From Sporomusaceae bacterium UBA7701 (GTDB taxonomy: Bacteria > Bacillota > Negativicutes > Sporomusales > UBA7701): DNA of 64,000 nucleotides. A program made the position numbers and the translations under genes. The stretch lies in NCBI GenBank assembly GCA_002482545.1, contig DLGF01000012.1, positions 62,001 to 126,000 on the forward strand, in the 5' to 3' direction. Within the stretch, counting starts at the first letter, position 1; each line of letters starts with the position of its first letter. Shown here in pieces: positions 48,641 through 57,162 of this stretch. The notes beneath the pieces were generated by a model, which saw only the letters and a program-made list of their open reading frames with translations, made no database searches and was not told the origin of the DNA.

Positions 48641-49810
48641 TCAAGGGCCCAGCGCCACCAGGTTGTCACGCTTGCCGAGCCGCCGCAGGCCATAAACCAC
48701 CAGCAGGCAAACCGCCCCGCAGCTTCCCCACAGCAAGGCCGGCCCCTGCTGAAACAGCCAGCCGCCGATACCCTGGCTGCACCCTCCGCCCACGGCGATG
48801 GCCAGCGAGGCAAAGCCGAAATAAGTGGCCAGCAGCTCGCCGTTGGCCAGCCGCGAAGTCAGATCATACTGGACGGGCTCGACGATGATAATGCCGTAGC
48901 CGAAAAATACCAGCCCGATTATGATCCCTGCAAGGCTGCCGCTCAGGCCTACCATCAGCGCCCCCGCGCCGAGAGCGAGCGCCCCGATGGTCAGGCTGGT
49001 CAGAAACGGCCTGCGGCCGGTCAGGTACTTGACGACCGGATACTGAAACAGGATGACCACTCCGGCCACAACGAGATTGACCAGCGATACCGCCATTTTG
49101 TTTCCGGTCTGCTGATAGAGCTGCAGCGGAATGGTGAAATAGAGCTGCATATAAATATACCAGATGCCGGTCATAATGGCGGTGAACAGCAAAAAGTTGC
49201 GATCCGTCATCACCACCCGTCCCATGTCCTTATAGGACCATCGTTTGATCGGCGAACGGACGTCCGGCAAATACCAATGGCTGATAATGGCCAGCACCAG
49301 GTAGATGCCCCCGCAGACCAGCGAAAGCAGGGCAAAGTCGAAATAAATAAGCACCGCGCCCAGTCCGGCGGATAATGCTATGCCGATGTTGCTGACCGCC
49401 TTCTGCAGGGAATACACCCTGACCCGCTCTTCTTCCGGCGTAAGATGGGCGAAAAGCCCGGAGCCGGTGGGGCCGAACAAGGCTCCCCCCAAGCCGGCGA
49501 TCACCGCCGCCAGAAACATTGTCGCTATCTGGTCGACGAAGGCGAACATGGCGAAGCCGACGCTCCGGATAACCAGCCCGATGCACATGACCAGTTTCAG
49601 TCCGACGCGATCGGCAAACATCCCGGTCAAAAAGGTCGGCCCCTGCTGGCTTACCTGGCGGACGGTCAGCAGCAGCCCGACGAGAAGGGGCGGCCAAGCC
49701 AAATAATCGACCAAATAGATGGAAAGAAAAGGAATGAAAGCATAAAAACCGATCGATGTGAACAACGAATTCGCAATGAGCAAAGGCACCCCTTTTGGCA
49801 AACCCAGCAT
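48641..49810 (-). CDS. MFS transporter
   Basis: The 389-residue protein has twelve helices and the MFS motif GMFADRVGLKLVM near residue 65. It ends 12 bases from the convergent LysR gene. Upstream, 49811-49958 is AT-rich and contains the sequence TATAACGAAT twice (about 49860 and 49935) with an ATTC/GAAT dyad, a possible regulator site. Not related closely enough to the other MFS to call paralogue. Substrate unknown. Confidence 0.87.
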   Translation of the reverse strand: MLGLPKGVPLLIANSLFTSIGFYAFIPFLSIYLVDYLAWPPLLVGLLLTVRQVSQQGPTFLTGMFADRVGLKLVMCIGLVIRSVGFAMFAFVDQIATMFLAAVIAGLGGALFGPTGSGLFAHLTPEEERVRVYSLQKAVSNIGIALSAGLGAVLIYFDFALLSLVCGGIYLVLAIISHWYLPDVRSPIKRWSYKDMGRVVMTDRNFLLFTAIMTGIWYIYMQLYFTIPLQLYQQTGNKMAVSLVNLVVAGVVILFQYPVVKYLTGRRPFLTSLTIGALALGAGALMVGLSGSLAGIIIGLVFFGYGIIIVEPVQYDLTSRLANGELLATYFGFASLAIAVGGGCSQGIGGWLFQQGPALLWGSCGAVCLLVVYGLRRLGKRDNLVALGP

Positions 49811-49958
49811 GAGTAACAGTCACCTCTGCTCCCACGATATCACAGGACGCGCTATTCTGTATAACGAATTATTCTTATCATGACAATCGGAAAATTCGAT
49901 GATCAATCGCATTATTTGCCCCCTTCAGGCCCTTATAACGAATGCCTGCCGCTAAACA

Positions 49959-49989
49959 GCCCGGCCATCGGAAGATGGGCCGGGCTTTC
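49959..49989 (-). terminator. Terminator after the nitroreductase gene
   Basis: An 8-9 bp stem (AGCCCGGCC with GGCCGGGCT, interrupted by AT/AT) 15 bases beyond the stop; weak U-tract. Confidence 0.6.
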
Positions 49990-50001
49990 ATGGCCCGCCG
50001 G

Positions 50002-50784
50002 TCATTCCTCTTCCAGCCACTGCGCCATGGCGGCGCGGGCCGAGCGGTTCATCTCCAGGGAAAAGGCGGCGGCGAATTTACGCAAATAGGTATGCTGGCC
50101 GGGATTGACCGCGCTTTTTTCATAAGCCGCCGGATTCCACCGGGACTCGGCGGCGGAATACATCCGTTCAAAATCTTCGGCCTTTAACCGCTGATACTTA
50201 TTTTTATACACCACGAACTCCTGCTCGAACCGGGGTACCTGTTCCCGGTTCTTTTGCTGCTCGGTGGGATAGCCGAAACAGAGGAGCGTAATGGGAAAAA
50301 CATAGGGCGGCAGGTCGAACATTTCCCGGTGCACCTCATACCGCTCCATGATATCGCCGATATAACAGGAGCCGACCCCCAGGGCCTCCGCCGCGATGAC
50401 GCTGGTTTGAGCGGCGATGAGCGCGTCGCAGCAGGCCAGCATCAGGTCTCCGGCCTGGGGCTGGCGCGGTTTGAGGTTTTCTCTGGCGCAGAGGGCCTCC
50501 ACATCGCAAAGCTGGTAATAGTCCGTCCATCGCTGGTAATCGGCCAGGAATAGCAATACATAAGGCGCCTTGGCGATGAACGGCTGATGGTCGCAGGTTA
50601 CCGCCAGCTTGTCTTTCAAGGCCTGATCCTCCACCTCGATCACCGAATACAGCATCATCGCCCCGGCCGTGGGGGCCCGCAGCGCGGCTTCCAGGATGGT
50701 CCGCCGCGTCTCCAAGGACAACTGCTGTTCGGTATAAGCCCGCACCGACCGGCGGTTCATCAGGGTCGCAATCGTCTGATTCAT
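50002..50784 (-). CDS. Nitroreductase-family flavoprotein
   Basis: The 260-residue FMN protein starts with LMNRRSVRAYTEQQLS, the nitroreductase flavin-binding start, and has ALGVGSCYIGDIMERYE near 130 with the usual GVGSCYIG loop. Members reduce nitro groups, quinones or enones. ATG 50784 follows AAGGAGG; the longer frame to 50835 overlaps the upstream acetyltransferase. It forms a run of leftward genes with two acetyltransferases. Confidence 0.88.
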   Translation of the reverse strand: MNQTIATLMNRRSVRAYTEQQLSLETRRTILEAALRAPTAGAMMLYSVIEVEDQALKDKLAVTCDHQPFIAKAPYVLLFLADYQRWTDYYQLCDVEALCARENLKPRQPQAGDLMLACCDALIAAQTSVIAAEALGVGSCYIGDIMERYEVHREMFDLPPYVFPITLLCFGYPTEQQKNREQVPRFEQEFVVYKNKYQRLKAEDFERMYSAAESRWNPAAYEKSAVNPGQHTYLRKFAAAFSLEMNRSARAAMAQWLEEE

Positions 50785-50819
50785 AGCTGCCTCCTTGAAA
50801 AAATTCCGTAAACTCCGTC

Positions 50820-51275
50820 CTAATCGTTCAGCCACTTCTTGAAAAAATACTGGGAATGGCCCGGGGGAAAATCTTCCAGGACGCCGAACTGTTCATAGCC
50901 GTTCTTCCGGTAGAAGCCGGGCGCCTGGAAACCGAAGGTGTCGAGCTGTACGAGTCTGCAGCCCTTTTCCTTCGCCCGCCGCTCCACCTCCTGCAGCAGC
51001 CGGGTTCCGTAGCCGCCCTTGCGGAACCGCTCTTCGATCCAGAAAATATCGACATGGCACCGGCCCCAAAGCAAGTTGAGGGTGGCGTTTATTCCCCCGA
51101 CCACCCGGCCTTGCCCGTTCCTAAGCGCCAGGTACACCGTCTCCTGCGCCAGCGGGCCGTCGCCCGGCGCCTGTTCCAGGTTGTACTCCCGAATGCGCTC
51201 CATAATATACTTTGCCGTATCCTCGCTGCCCTCCGTTATGGCGAGGCTTTCCGAACCAGCCTGTTTACCCTCCAT
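50820..51275 (-). CDS. GNAT-family acetyltransferase
   Basis: The 151-residue protein has the GNAT acetyl-CoA site WIEERFRKGGYGTRLLQE near residue 84 and the CRLVQLDTFGFQAPGFY segment near 110, the layout of small aminoglycoside- or polyamine-type acetyltransferases. The substrate is unknown. ATG 51275 follows GAGGAGG. It precedes the nitroreductase by 36 bases and may share its transcript. Confidence 0.85.
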   Translation of the reverse strand: MEGKQAGSESLAITEGSEDTAKYIMERIREYNLEQAPGDGPLAQETVYLALRNGQGRVVGGINATLNLLWGRCHVDIFWIEERFRKGGYGTRLLQEVERRAKEKGCRLVQLDTFGFQAPGFYRKNGYEQFGVLEDFPPGHSQYFFKKWLND

Positions 51276-51337
51276 CCGGGCTCCTCCTCTGAATCTATTC
51301 TGATTCACCGCTCAACCAGGACGGGGTTCAGCCGCTC

Positions 51338-52405
51338 CTATACCTTGTCGTTGAGCAATACCATATGCAGATGATCTTCCCACTTGCCGTTGATTTTCAG
51401 ATATTGATAAGCGAGCCCCTCGCTGTAGAAGCCCAGCTTCTCCACCACCCGCAGCGAGCGGGTGTTGCGCGGGATGATGTTGGCCTCGATCCGGTGAAGG
51501 CCGTGCTCGGAAAACATCACCTCAATCCCCTTGCGGAGCGCCTCGGTCATATAGCCCTTGTTGATCTCGGCCCCATCCAGCTTATAGCCCAGATGGCACG
51601 AAAGAAAAGCCCCCCGGACAATATTGCTGAAGGCTATGGTGCCGATAACCCGTCCGGGGACGTCCTTTTTGAAGATCCAGAACCTGGCCAGTCTCCCGGC
51701 TTCCATGTTGATCCGGTCGCTTTTCAAGGCCTCGGCGTGATACTCCCGGGTATAGAAATTTTCGCCGCGGGCCGGCTCCCATTCGTCCAGAAACGCGGCG
51801 TTGCGCCGGTAATAGTCCAGCACCAGCCCGGCGTGCTCTTCGTCAAGCAGCCGGAGCAAGAGCCGCTCGGTCTCGCAGGCGCGCGTTATTGCCGGTCCGC
51901 TCCCGCCCGCCGGAGCGGACCGGTATTCCTGCTCCAGGATGGAGAGCACGGTGACCGACAGGAAATCCCCCTCGTACCAGGTCACTTCCCGCAGCGCCCC
52001 CTCTACGATAAAGCCCTCGGACTGATACAAGCGGAGCGCCTGGTTGTTGTTCGAGCGCACATCCAGCCACAGCCGGTGCGCCCCCCAGGCCTCGAAGGCC
52101 AGCCGCTTGACCGCTTGCAGCGCCAGACGGCCGTAGCCCACGCCCTTTTCGGTGATAACCAGGCGTTTTAGCTCGACAACCCGGTCCTGCACGGTCAGAA
52201 TGATATACCCGACCCGCTTGCCGTCGGCGACGACGAGGAAATGCCGCCCTTCGGCGTCTTTCATGCACCCAAGATGCTGCTCCGCCGTCCACTGGATCAC
52301 ATAGGGGCAGTTGTCGGGATGCTGCTCCGCCGCCAGGACAAACGCCAGATCCTGCGGCGTAGTAGGCTGCAGCCCGATGTGGGCCTCCTTACTCCCTGAT
52401 GCCAC
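51338..52405 (-). CDS. Tandem GNAT acetyltransferase (two domains)
   Basis: The 355-residue protein is two GNAT domains in one chain. The first (about 1-155) has the site ITEKGVGYGRLALQAVK near residue 89 and the SEGFIVEGALRE strand; the second (about 175-355) is of the RimJ/RimL type, with EINKGYMTEALRKGIEVMF near 282 and VVEKLGFYSEGLAYQY. The duplication may allow two substrates or one of the two may be inactive. GTG 52405 lies seven bases behind GGAGG. Confidence 0.83.
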   Translation of the reverse strand: MASGSKEAHIGLQPTTPQDLAFVLAAEQHPDNCPYVIQWTAEQHLGCMKDAEGRHFLVVADGKRVGYIILTVQDRVVELKRLVITEKGVGYGRLALQAVKRLAFEAWGAHRLWLDVRSNNNQALRLYQSEGFIVEGALREVTWYEGDFLSVTVLSILEQEYRSAPAGGSGPAITRACETERLLLRLLDEEHAGLVLDYYRRNAAFLDEWEPARGENFYTREYHAEALKSDRINMEAGRLARFWIFKKDVPGRVIGTIAFSNIVRGAFLSCHLGYKLDGAEINKGYMTEALRKGIEVMFSEHGLHRIEANIIPRNTRSLRVVEKLGFYSEGLAYQYLKINGKWEDHLHMVLLNDKV

Positions 52406-52455
52406 GCGTTATCCTCCTCTCCTGTCAAATCGATATTCGCCGGGTCCGACAATTT

Positions 52456-53109
52456 CTACAGATATTTGCCGCCCTCCCGGACGCTCAGACGCGGCAGGGC
52501 ATTTTCCCGGATAAAGGCCCGCACCGACTCCGGGTCGGTCTTGGAGTACTCCCGGAGCGCCCAGCCGATCGCCTTCTGGATGAAAAACTCCCTGCTGGCC
52601 GCGTTGCGCAGGATGAAACGGTACAGCAAGGGCGTATCCGTCCTGGCCTTATATTTTAGCTGGAACAAAATCGCCGTCCGGCGGAGCCACAGATTTTCAT
52701 GGCCGCTCCAGTCTTCGATCGTCTCCGGGACAATATGCGGATGCCGGCCTGCCAGGTCGCCGACCACCACCGTGGCCAGGGGATCGACGGTATCCCACCA
52801 GGCTTTGCCGGTGATCAGGCCCTGGAGAAGCCCGGTGTCCTCCGCCGTCAGTTGCCGGCGAAGCTCGACGAGGTAGTCGACCGCCGCATACTGGTATTCC
52901 CGCTCGGGAAGCTTCCACAGCTCCAAAACCAGCCTCCGGTCCGGAAGGCCTTTATCCAGACCGCTATCCTTTAAAAATTGTCGCAACAGGAGTCGCCGCT
53001 CAGGGGCTTTGATCCCGAGATACGGAAACTGGTCTCTCATATATTTCGCCATCCCTGCGGCATTGGCCGGATCGCGGTGCTCTTGGAACAAGGCGATCAG
53101 TCTTTCCAT
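52456..53109 (-). CDS. DNA alkylation repair protein (AlkD-like HEAT-repeat)
   Basis: The 217-residue, all-helical protein resembles AlkC/AlkD DNA glycosylases, made of HEAT-like repeats. GIKAPERRLLLRQF near 32, WWDTVDPLA near 104, HENLWLRRTAILFQL near 136 and FFIQKAIGWALREYSK near 172 are family features, the aromatic pairs and Asp being part of the base-flipping surface in AlkD. ATG 53109 follows GGGAGG. It is an isolated repair gene here; no ada-type regulator is near. Confidence 0.88.
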   Translation of the reverse strand: MERLIALFQEHRDPANAAGMAKYMRDQFPYLGIKAPERRLLLRQFLKDSGLDKGLPDRRLVLELWKLPEREYQYAAVDYLVELRRQLTAEDTGLLQGLITGKAWWDTVDPLATVVVGDLAGRHPHIVPETIEDWSGHENLWLRRTAILFQLKYKARTDTPLLYRFILRNAASREFFIQKAIGWALREYSKTDPESVRAFIRENALPRLSVREGGKYL

Positions 53110-53217
53110 GGTAGTCCTCCCATTCGCCCGGACAATTTTCCCTGTTTTTACCATTTCAGAGTTCTCCGTATTTCCTGCCGTTCCTGCTGTACCCGGCTCT
53201 ATCCCCTTCAGACGCGC

Positions 53218-53246
53218 AAGCCATGTTTGCCGGGCAAACATGGCTT
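53218..53246. repeat. 14-bp perfect inverted repeat (stem without U-tract)
   Basis: AAGCCATGTTTGCC and its exact complement are separated by one base, just behind the NlpC/P60 gene. No T-run follows on either strand, so it may be an mRNA-stabilising 3' hairpin or a protein site. Confidence 0.6.
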
Positions 53247-53267
53247 GAGGCAGCGGCATAGCTCTTA

Positions 53268-53783
53268 TTACAGCATGCGGCGCGCGCCGAGATACCGGGG
53301 CTTCCAGTACCCGTCCGCCAGCCGCGATTCCATGACCCCCCGGCTGGACGAGGCATGGATGAACTTGCCGTCCCCGCTGTAAATACCGCAGTGGGAGGCC
53401 CCCTTCTCCGTCGTGCTGAAGAACACCACGTCACCGGGCCGCAGTTTCTTTTTATCGACTTTCTTCCCGGTCCGGAATTGCTGGTCCGCCGTCCGGGGCA
53501 GGGCCTTTCCCTGCTGTTTAAAAACATACTGTACCAGACCCGAGCAGTCGAAACCCTTGGGAGTCTCGCCGCCGTAACGGTAAGGCGCGCCCTGGAGCTT
53601 GCGGGCCGCAGAAACGAGCTTGTCCTCCTGGCCCCCCTTCTTGGCCGGCTTGGCTTGCTTGCTCGCGACCTTGGCCGGGGCCGCTCCCCGGTCGCGGGAC
53701 GAACTGGTCCCCGCCGCCTGGGCCGTCGACAGCCAGCTTGCGAGCACCAATACCGGCAGCAGGACGCACAACGCCTTCTTCAC
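53268..53783 (-). CDS. Secreted NlpC/P60 peptidoglycan hydrolase
   Basis: The 171-residue protein has a signal peptide (about 1-24, ending AQAAG), a basic Lys/Ala linker, and an NlpC/P60 endopeptidase domain. The catalytic cysteine is in GFDCSGLVQYVF near residue 78, the histidine in SHCGIYSGDGK near 128 and a third polar residue in FIHAS. It should cut D-Glu/DAP cross-stems in the wall. GTG 53783 behind GAGGAGG is the natural start. Confidence 0.9.
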   Translation of the reverse strand: MKKALCVLLPVLVLASWLSTAQAAGTSSSRDRGAAPAKVASKQAKPAKKGGQEDKLVSAARKLQGAPYRYGGETPKGFDCSGLVQYVFKQQGKALPRTADQQFRTGKKVDKKKLRPGDVVFFSTTEKGASHCGIYSGDGKFIHASSSRGVMESRLADGYWKPRYLGARRML

Positions 53784-53872
53784 GGTCGTCCTCCTCTCCG
53801 ACAGGTTGTCCAATAATTTCCTTATTTCGCAAAAAAATTGTCGATTCCTGCCAGCGATTGTCCCGGACAACT

Positions 53873-53898
53873 AAAAAAGAGCTGTGCAGTTGCACAGC
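53873..53898 (-). terminator. Terminator on the minus strand
   Basis: A perfect 8-bp stem (GCTGTGCA/TGCACAGC) followed on the minus strand by TCTTTTTT. It could end the amidotransferase transcript or any transcript crossing the 252-bp element. Confidence 0.8.
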
Positions 53899-53918
53899 CC
53901 CCATATTGTTGGCAAACC

Positions 53919-54170
53919 CAGGCTGGCGCGAAAGGTCCAGATGCACGTCCTGATTTCGAAGGTCTTTTCAGCGTACATTGCTTGTCTGCAAATAGACTCA
54001 CGAACCGTGTGCGGGCCGCCCCGGAAAAGCGCGCCATCGTTTCCTCCGAGACTTGTTTGCTGCTGTTGTTTGCACAGGCACGGTTTAACAGCATCGTAGC
54101 GTACTTTAGGCCGTACGCAAGCAAGCGCTTTGAGAAGCAACGAAGCAGATGGGCCTTTCGCGCCAGCCTG
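53919..54170. mobile_element. 252-bp element with 17-bp perfect terminal inverted repeats (MITE-like)
   Basis: CAGGCTGGCGCGAAAGG at 53919-53935 is the exact reverse complement of 54154-54170. The next bases inside each end are partly alike (CCAGATG against CCATCTG). The interior is open in several frames on both strands but none has a ribosome site or a recognisable product, as expected of a non-coding repeat. No target-site duplication was seen at the edges and there is no other copy in this window. It occupies the gap between the NlpC/P60 and amidotransferase genes (53784-54266). Confidence 0.5.
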
Positions 54171-54266
54171 AGGCCGCGCAGCACGGCCCCGGATGCCACT
54201 TAATTTAGATCGTCCGAAAAAGTGGGCGGCATGCCGACGGCAGGCAGTCTCACGCCGGCCGCCTCA

Positions 54267-55049
54267 TTAGATTCCCCCGCGGGACCAGACCATTTCCCCG
54301 TCCTTGAATATCGCCAGCTGCCCGGGTTGAAAGGAGACCCAATGCTCGTCAGTCAGTTTCCGGGTCGCCAGGACATAGCCTTTTTCCGTGGTGTGCTCCT
54401 CGGTAATCTGAACGGTGAAGTCTTCGTCCACCAAATGAATTGTCCCGAAAGGCGCCTCCCGCCGCAAATAATGCAAGCCGTTATAGCCGTCCTTGTCATG
54501 ATAGGCAAACAGATGACGGCCATCCGAAAATAGACAGTTAAAGTGGCCGAAGCTATTAACCCGTTGAAACACGTCATGCAGCCATTCAAAATCCTCCGGC
54601 GTCCAGCCGTCGGCGCCTCGGGCGCAAATCTGGTCCAGCACCGAGCAAAAGGCGTGCTCGGAATCGGTGTCGCCGATCGGCCTGAACCGCCCAAGCGGCA
54701 GTTCGTTCCGGTATTCGCCCTGCAGCGTCCCGTTGTGGGCGAAGACATATTCCCGCCCGGAATGCTCCCGGGTGAAGGGATGCGTGTTGCGCCGGCAGAC
54801 ATTGCCAGCTGTCGCCAGGCGAACATGGCCGATCACGATCTGCGACTGAACAAATGGATAATTGCGGAGAAAGTCGGACAGTCCGCTGCGCTCGACGCAG
54901 ATGGGTTCCTTAAACACCTGGGCCGACTCGTCAGCATAAAAGGCCAGTCCCCAGCCGTCCGGGTTGCCTTCGCCCCGCCGGCGAAACGCCCGGAAGGAAA
55001 TGTCCGGCGCGACAGATTGGTTGAAATTCAGGGCTAACAGTTCACACAT
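54267..55049 (-). CDS. Class II glutamine amidotransferase
   Basis: The 260-residue protein has Cys2 next to the initiator (MCELLALNFNQ), the nucleophile of Ntn-type glutaminases, and the segments GNPDGWGLAFY near 30, IGHVRLATAG near 73 and HPFTREHSGREYVFAHNGTL near 87-105. It is of the YafJ type, which hydrolyses gamma-glutamyl compounds. ATG 55049 follows CGGAGG; the upstream frame lacks a start signal. Partner and substrate unknown. Confidence 0.9.
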   Translation of the reverse strand: MCELLALNFNQSVAPDISFRAFRRRGEGNPDGWGLAFYADESAQVFKEPICVERSGLSDFLRNYPFVQSQIVIGHVRLATAGNVCRRNTHPFTREHSGREYVFAHNGTLQGEYRNELPLGRFRPIGDTDSEHAFCSVLDQICARGADGWTPEDFEWLHDVFQRVNSFGHFNCLFSDGRHLFAYHDKDGYNGLHYLRREAPFGTIHLVDEDFTVQITEEHTTEKGYVLATRKLTDEHWVSFQPGQLAIFKDGEMVWSRGGI

Positions 55050-55273
55050 GCTGCACCTCCGAAATGTGATACAGCACTCGCGGCGAAACATCCGCTCAGG
55101 ATACCCGCGCACAGTGTTGCAACATCATTTTCAACGCAATTCAGATAACTCCTGCCATATTTTGAAACTTTTCCAAGGAAAGTCTCTGCTCAGAAGACTT
55201 CCGGTCCCGCCAATCCTCCGGCCGCCTGCGGCGCTGCCGTTTTACTATTAACCGCTGACCTTTTATCTGCCAA

Positions 55274-55301
55274 AAAAGACCTGATGACTGTCAGGTCTTT
55301 T
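55274..55301. terminator. Bidirectional hairpin terminator
   Basis: An 11-bp stem (AAAAGACCTGA with TCAGGTCTTTT) in the 336-bp gap 55050-55385. The remainder of this gap shows no gene; the part next to 55050 is AT-rich and should hold the promoter of the class II amidotransferase. Confidence 0.7.
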
Positions 55302-55385
55302 AACGGCCCAGCGGGCCCCCGCTCGGACCATAGGCAGCGGCCGGTTCCGGCAGTCGCCCGGCTAATAAACTCTCGCCTGCCGCCC

Positions 55386-56222
55386 CTATTTATAGAGGCC
55401 GGCCAGCGAGGCGAAGGGTTCAATCGCATTGTAGACCATTGCGTAATCTTCGTGGACAAATTCCACCGTCCGGCCGTCCAGCCGGCGCATGCCGGGCACC
55501 ATGGCCAAAATGTCCGCCATCGCCGAATTGCTCAGCTCCAGAGTCAGATTGACAGGCGTTTCGACGCGGTAAACAGGCAGCGTTTTCGGCTCTTTGGCCA
55601 GCACCTGGCGCACTGCGCCGATCGTCTCTTCCTGAAGGAGCTCCAGGGGCCGGTTTACTGCGGCAAACCGGCTGAGACCGCTTTTAGTGGTGACAAACTT
55701 GGCCCACGGCAACCCCTTTTCACCGCTGAGCTGCTGCCGGAGGGCCTCATCGCCGGTAACCAGACCCACCGGCACGCCGCGACAGCCGGCCAGCGCCGCG
55801 TTGAGCAAGGCTTCGTTCATGGGGATTCCGTTGACGGTGATCCGGTGAAAATTGCTGGTGTAGGTATGGTCCATGACCCCCATACAGGAGCCGCCTCCGC
55901 TGTGGTAACCGGCCAGGAAGACCACGTCATAGGAACTGTCCAGCAGCGGCATCATGTAGTGCGGGCGGGGGCTTCCCGAGATCAGTCTCAGCCGCCGGTC
56001 GAGAGCCGTGAATTCATAGGGGAGGCTGTCGCCGCCGCTGTGCGAATCGGCCACCAGGATTTCCTCCACCGCACTGTTCGCCGCGCTGGCTTTGATGCCT
56101 TCGACCAGCCACTCCACTTGCTGCGCCATGAGTTTTTTTACATAGGCCCGGTCTTGTCTCTCCTGCTCCCAACTGAGCGTACCCGCCATTCCCTCCATAT
56201 CCACGGATATGTAGATCTTCAT
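55386..56222 (-). CDS. M55-family D-aminopeptidase (DppA-like), copy 1
   Basis: The 278-residue zinc peptidase matches DppA. Ligands and catalytic residues are visible: VDMEGMAG near residue 8, LVADSHSGGDSLPYE near 60, LAGYHSG near 105, MDHTYTSNFH near 115 and NEALLNAALAG near 132. DppA-type enzymes cleave D-Ala-D-Ala-like dipeptides. ATG 56222 follows GGAAGGGG. An adjacent copy of equal length lies upstream; both are in the same direction. Confidence 0.9.
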   Translation of the reverse strand: MKIYISVDMEGMAGTLSWEQERQDRAYVKKLMAQQVEWLVEGIKASAANSAVEEILVADSHSGGDSLPYEFTALDRRLRLISGSPRPHYMMPLLDSSYDVVFLAGYHSGGGSCMGVMDHTYTSNFHRITVNGIPMNEALLNAALAGCRGVPVGLVTGDEALRQQLSGEKGLPWAKFVTTKSGLSRFAAVNRPLELLQEETIGAVRQVLAKEPKTLPVYRVETPVNLTLELSNSAMADILAMVPGMRRLDGRTVEFVHEDYAMVYNAIEPFASLAGLYK

Positions 56223-56288
56223 CCTTATCCCCTTCCATTCTGTTTTTTTACAAGCTCTGACGCGCAACAATCCCTGCAACGGTTGGTT

Positions 56289-57125
56289 CTACCGGTACAA
56301 CCCCGCCAACTGCCCCAGCGGCGTACGGGCGTTGTACAGGACGCCAAAATCCTCCCCGGCAAGCTCGACGGTGCGGCCGTCCAGGCGGCGCACGCCGGGC
56401 ACCATGGCGACGATGTCCGCCATCGCCGAATTCAGAAGTTCAATCGTCATCCGCGCCGGTTGCTCGACGCGGTAACGCGGAAGGCTCCCCAGGTCCTGGG
56501 CCAGCACCTGCTGGACGGCGTTCATGGTTTCCTCCCGGACGATTTCCAGCGGCCTGCTGTCGGCGGCAAAGCGGCTCAGCCCGGTTTTGGTGGTGACATA
56601 GCGGGCCCAGGGAAGACCGTCCTCCTCCTGTAGTTGCAAGCGGAGCGCCTCATCCCCGATCACCAGCCCGACAGGCACGCCCTGCCAGCCGGCATAGGCG
56701 GCGTTCATCAGCGCCTCGCTCATCAGCCGGCCGTTCAGGGAAACCGAATGAAAACAGCCGGTGTAAGTGTGATCCATGATTCCGCAGCAAGCACCGGCCC
56801 CGCTGTGATAACCGGCAAAGAATACCACATCATAGCTGCCGTCCAGAACCGGCATCATATAACAGGGCCGCGGACTCCCGGACACCAGGCGGAGGCGTCT
56901 GTCCATCGCCGTGAACTCATATGGGAGGCTGTCGCCGCCGCCGTGCGAATCCGCCACCAGGATTTCCTCGACCTGCTGGTTGACTTTGCTCGACTGGACT
57001 CCCAGGATCACCCACTCCATCAATTGGGTCATGCACTGTTTCACATAGCTCCGGTCGTGTTTTTCCTGGTCCCAGTTGAGGGTGCCGGGCATGCCTTCCA
57101 TATCCACCGAAACATAAATTTTCAC
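56289..57125 (-). CDS. M55-family D-aminopeptidase (DppA-like), copy 2
   Basis: Also 278 residues, with the same motif order: VDMEGMPG, VADSHGGGDSLPYE, AGYHSGAG, MDHTYTGCFH, SEALMNAAYAG. The two copies share most of their sequence, so they arose by tandem duplication. GTG 57125 follows AAAGGGGA; the open frame upstream is long but lacks a start signal. The gap between the copies is 66 bases, suggesting an operon with the Eis-like acetyltransferase before it. Both are cytoplasmic by lack of signal peptide. Confidence 0.9.
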   Translation of the reverse strand: MKIYVSVDMEGMPGTLNWDQEKHDRSYVKQCMTQLMEWVILGVQSSKVNQQVEEILVADSHGGGDSLPYEFTAMDRRLRLVSGSPRPCYMMPVLDGSYDVVFFAGYHSGAGACCGIMDHTYTGCFHSVSLNGRLMSEALMNAAYAGWQGVPVGLVIGDEALRLQLQEEDGLPWARYVTTKTGLSRFAADSRPLEIVREETMNAVQQVLAQDLGSLPRYRVEQPARMTIELLNSAMADIVAMVPGVRRLDGRTVELAGEDFGVLYNARTPLGQLAGLYR

Positions 57126-57162
57126 GCTTAAATCCCCTTTCTCATCCGTTACTGCCGACAGC

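Noticed and set aside
53822..54203. Long open frames on both strands (121-125 codons) across the gap before the amidotransferase gene.
   Set aside because: No ribosome sites or family match, and they coincide with the 252-bp inverted-repeat element; explained as a repeat.
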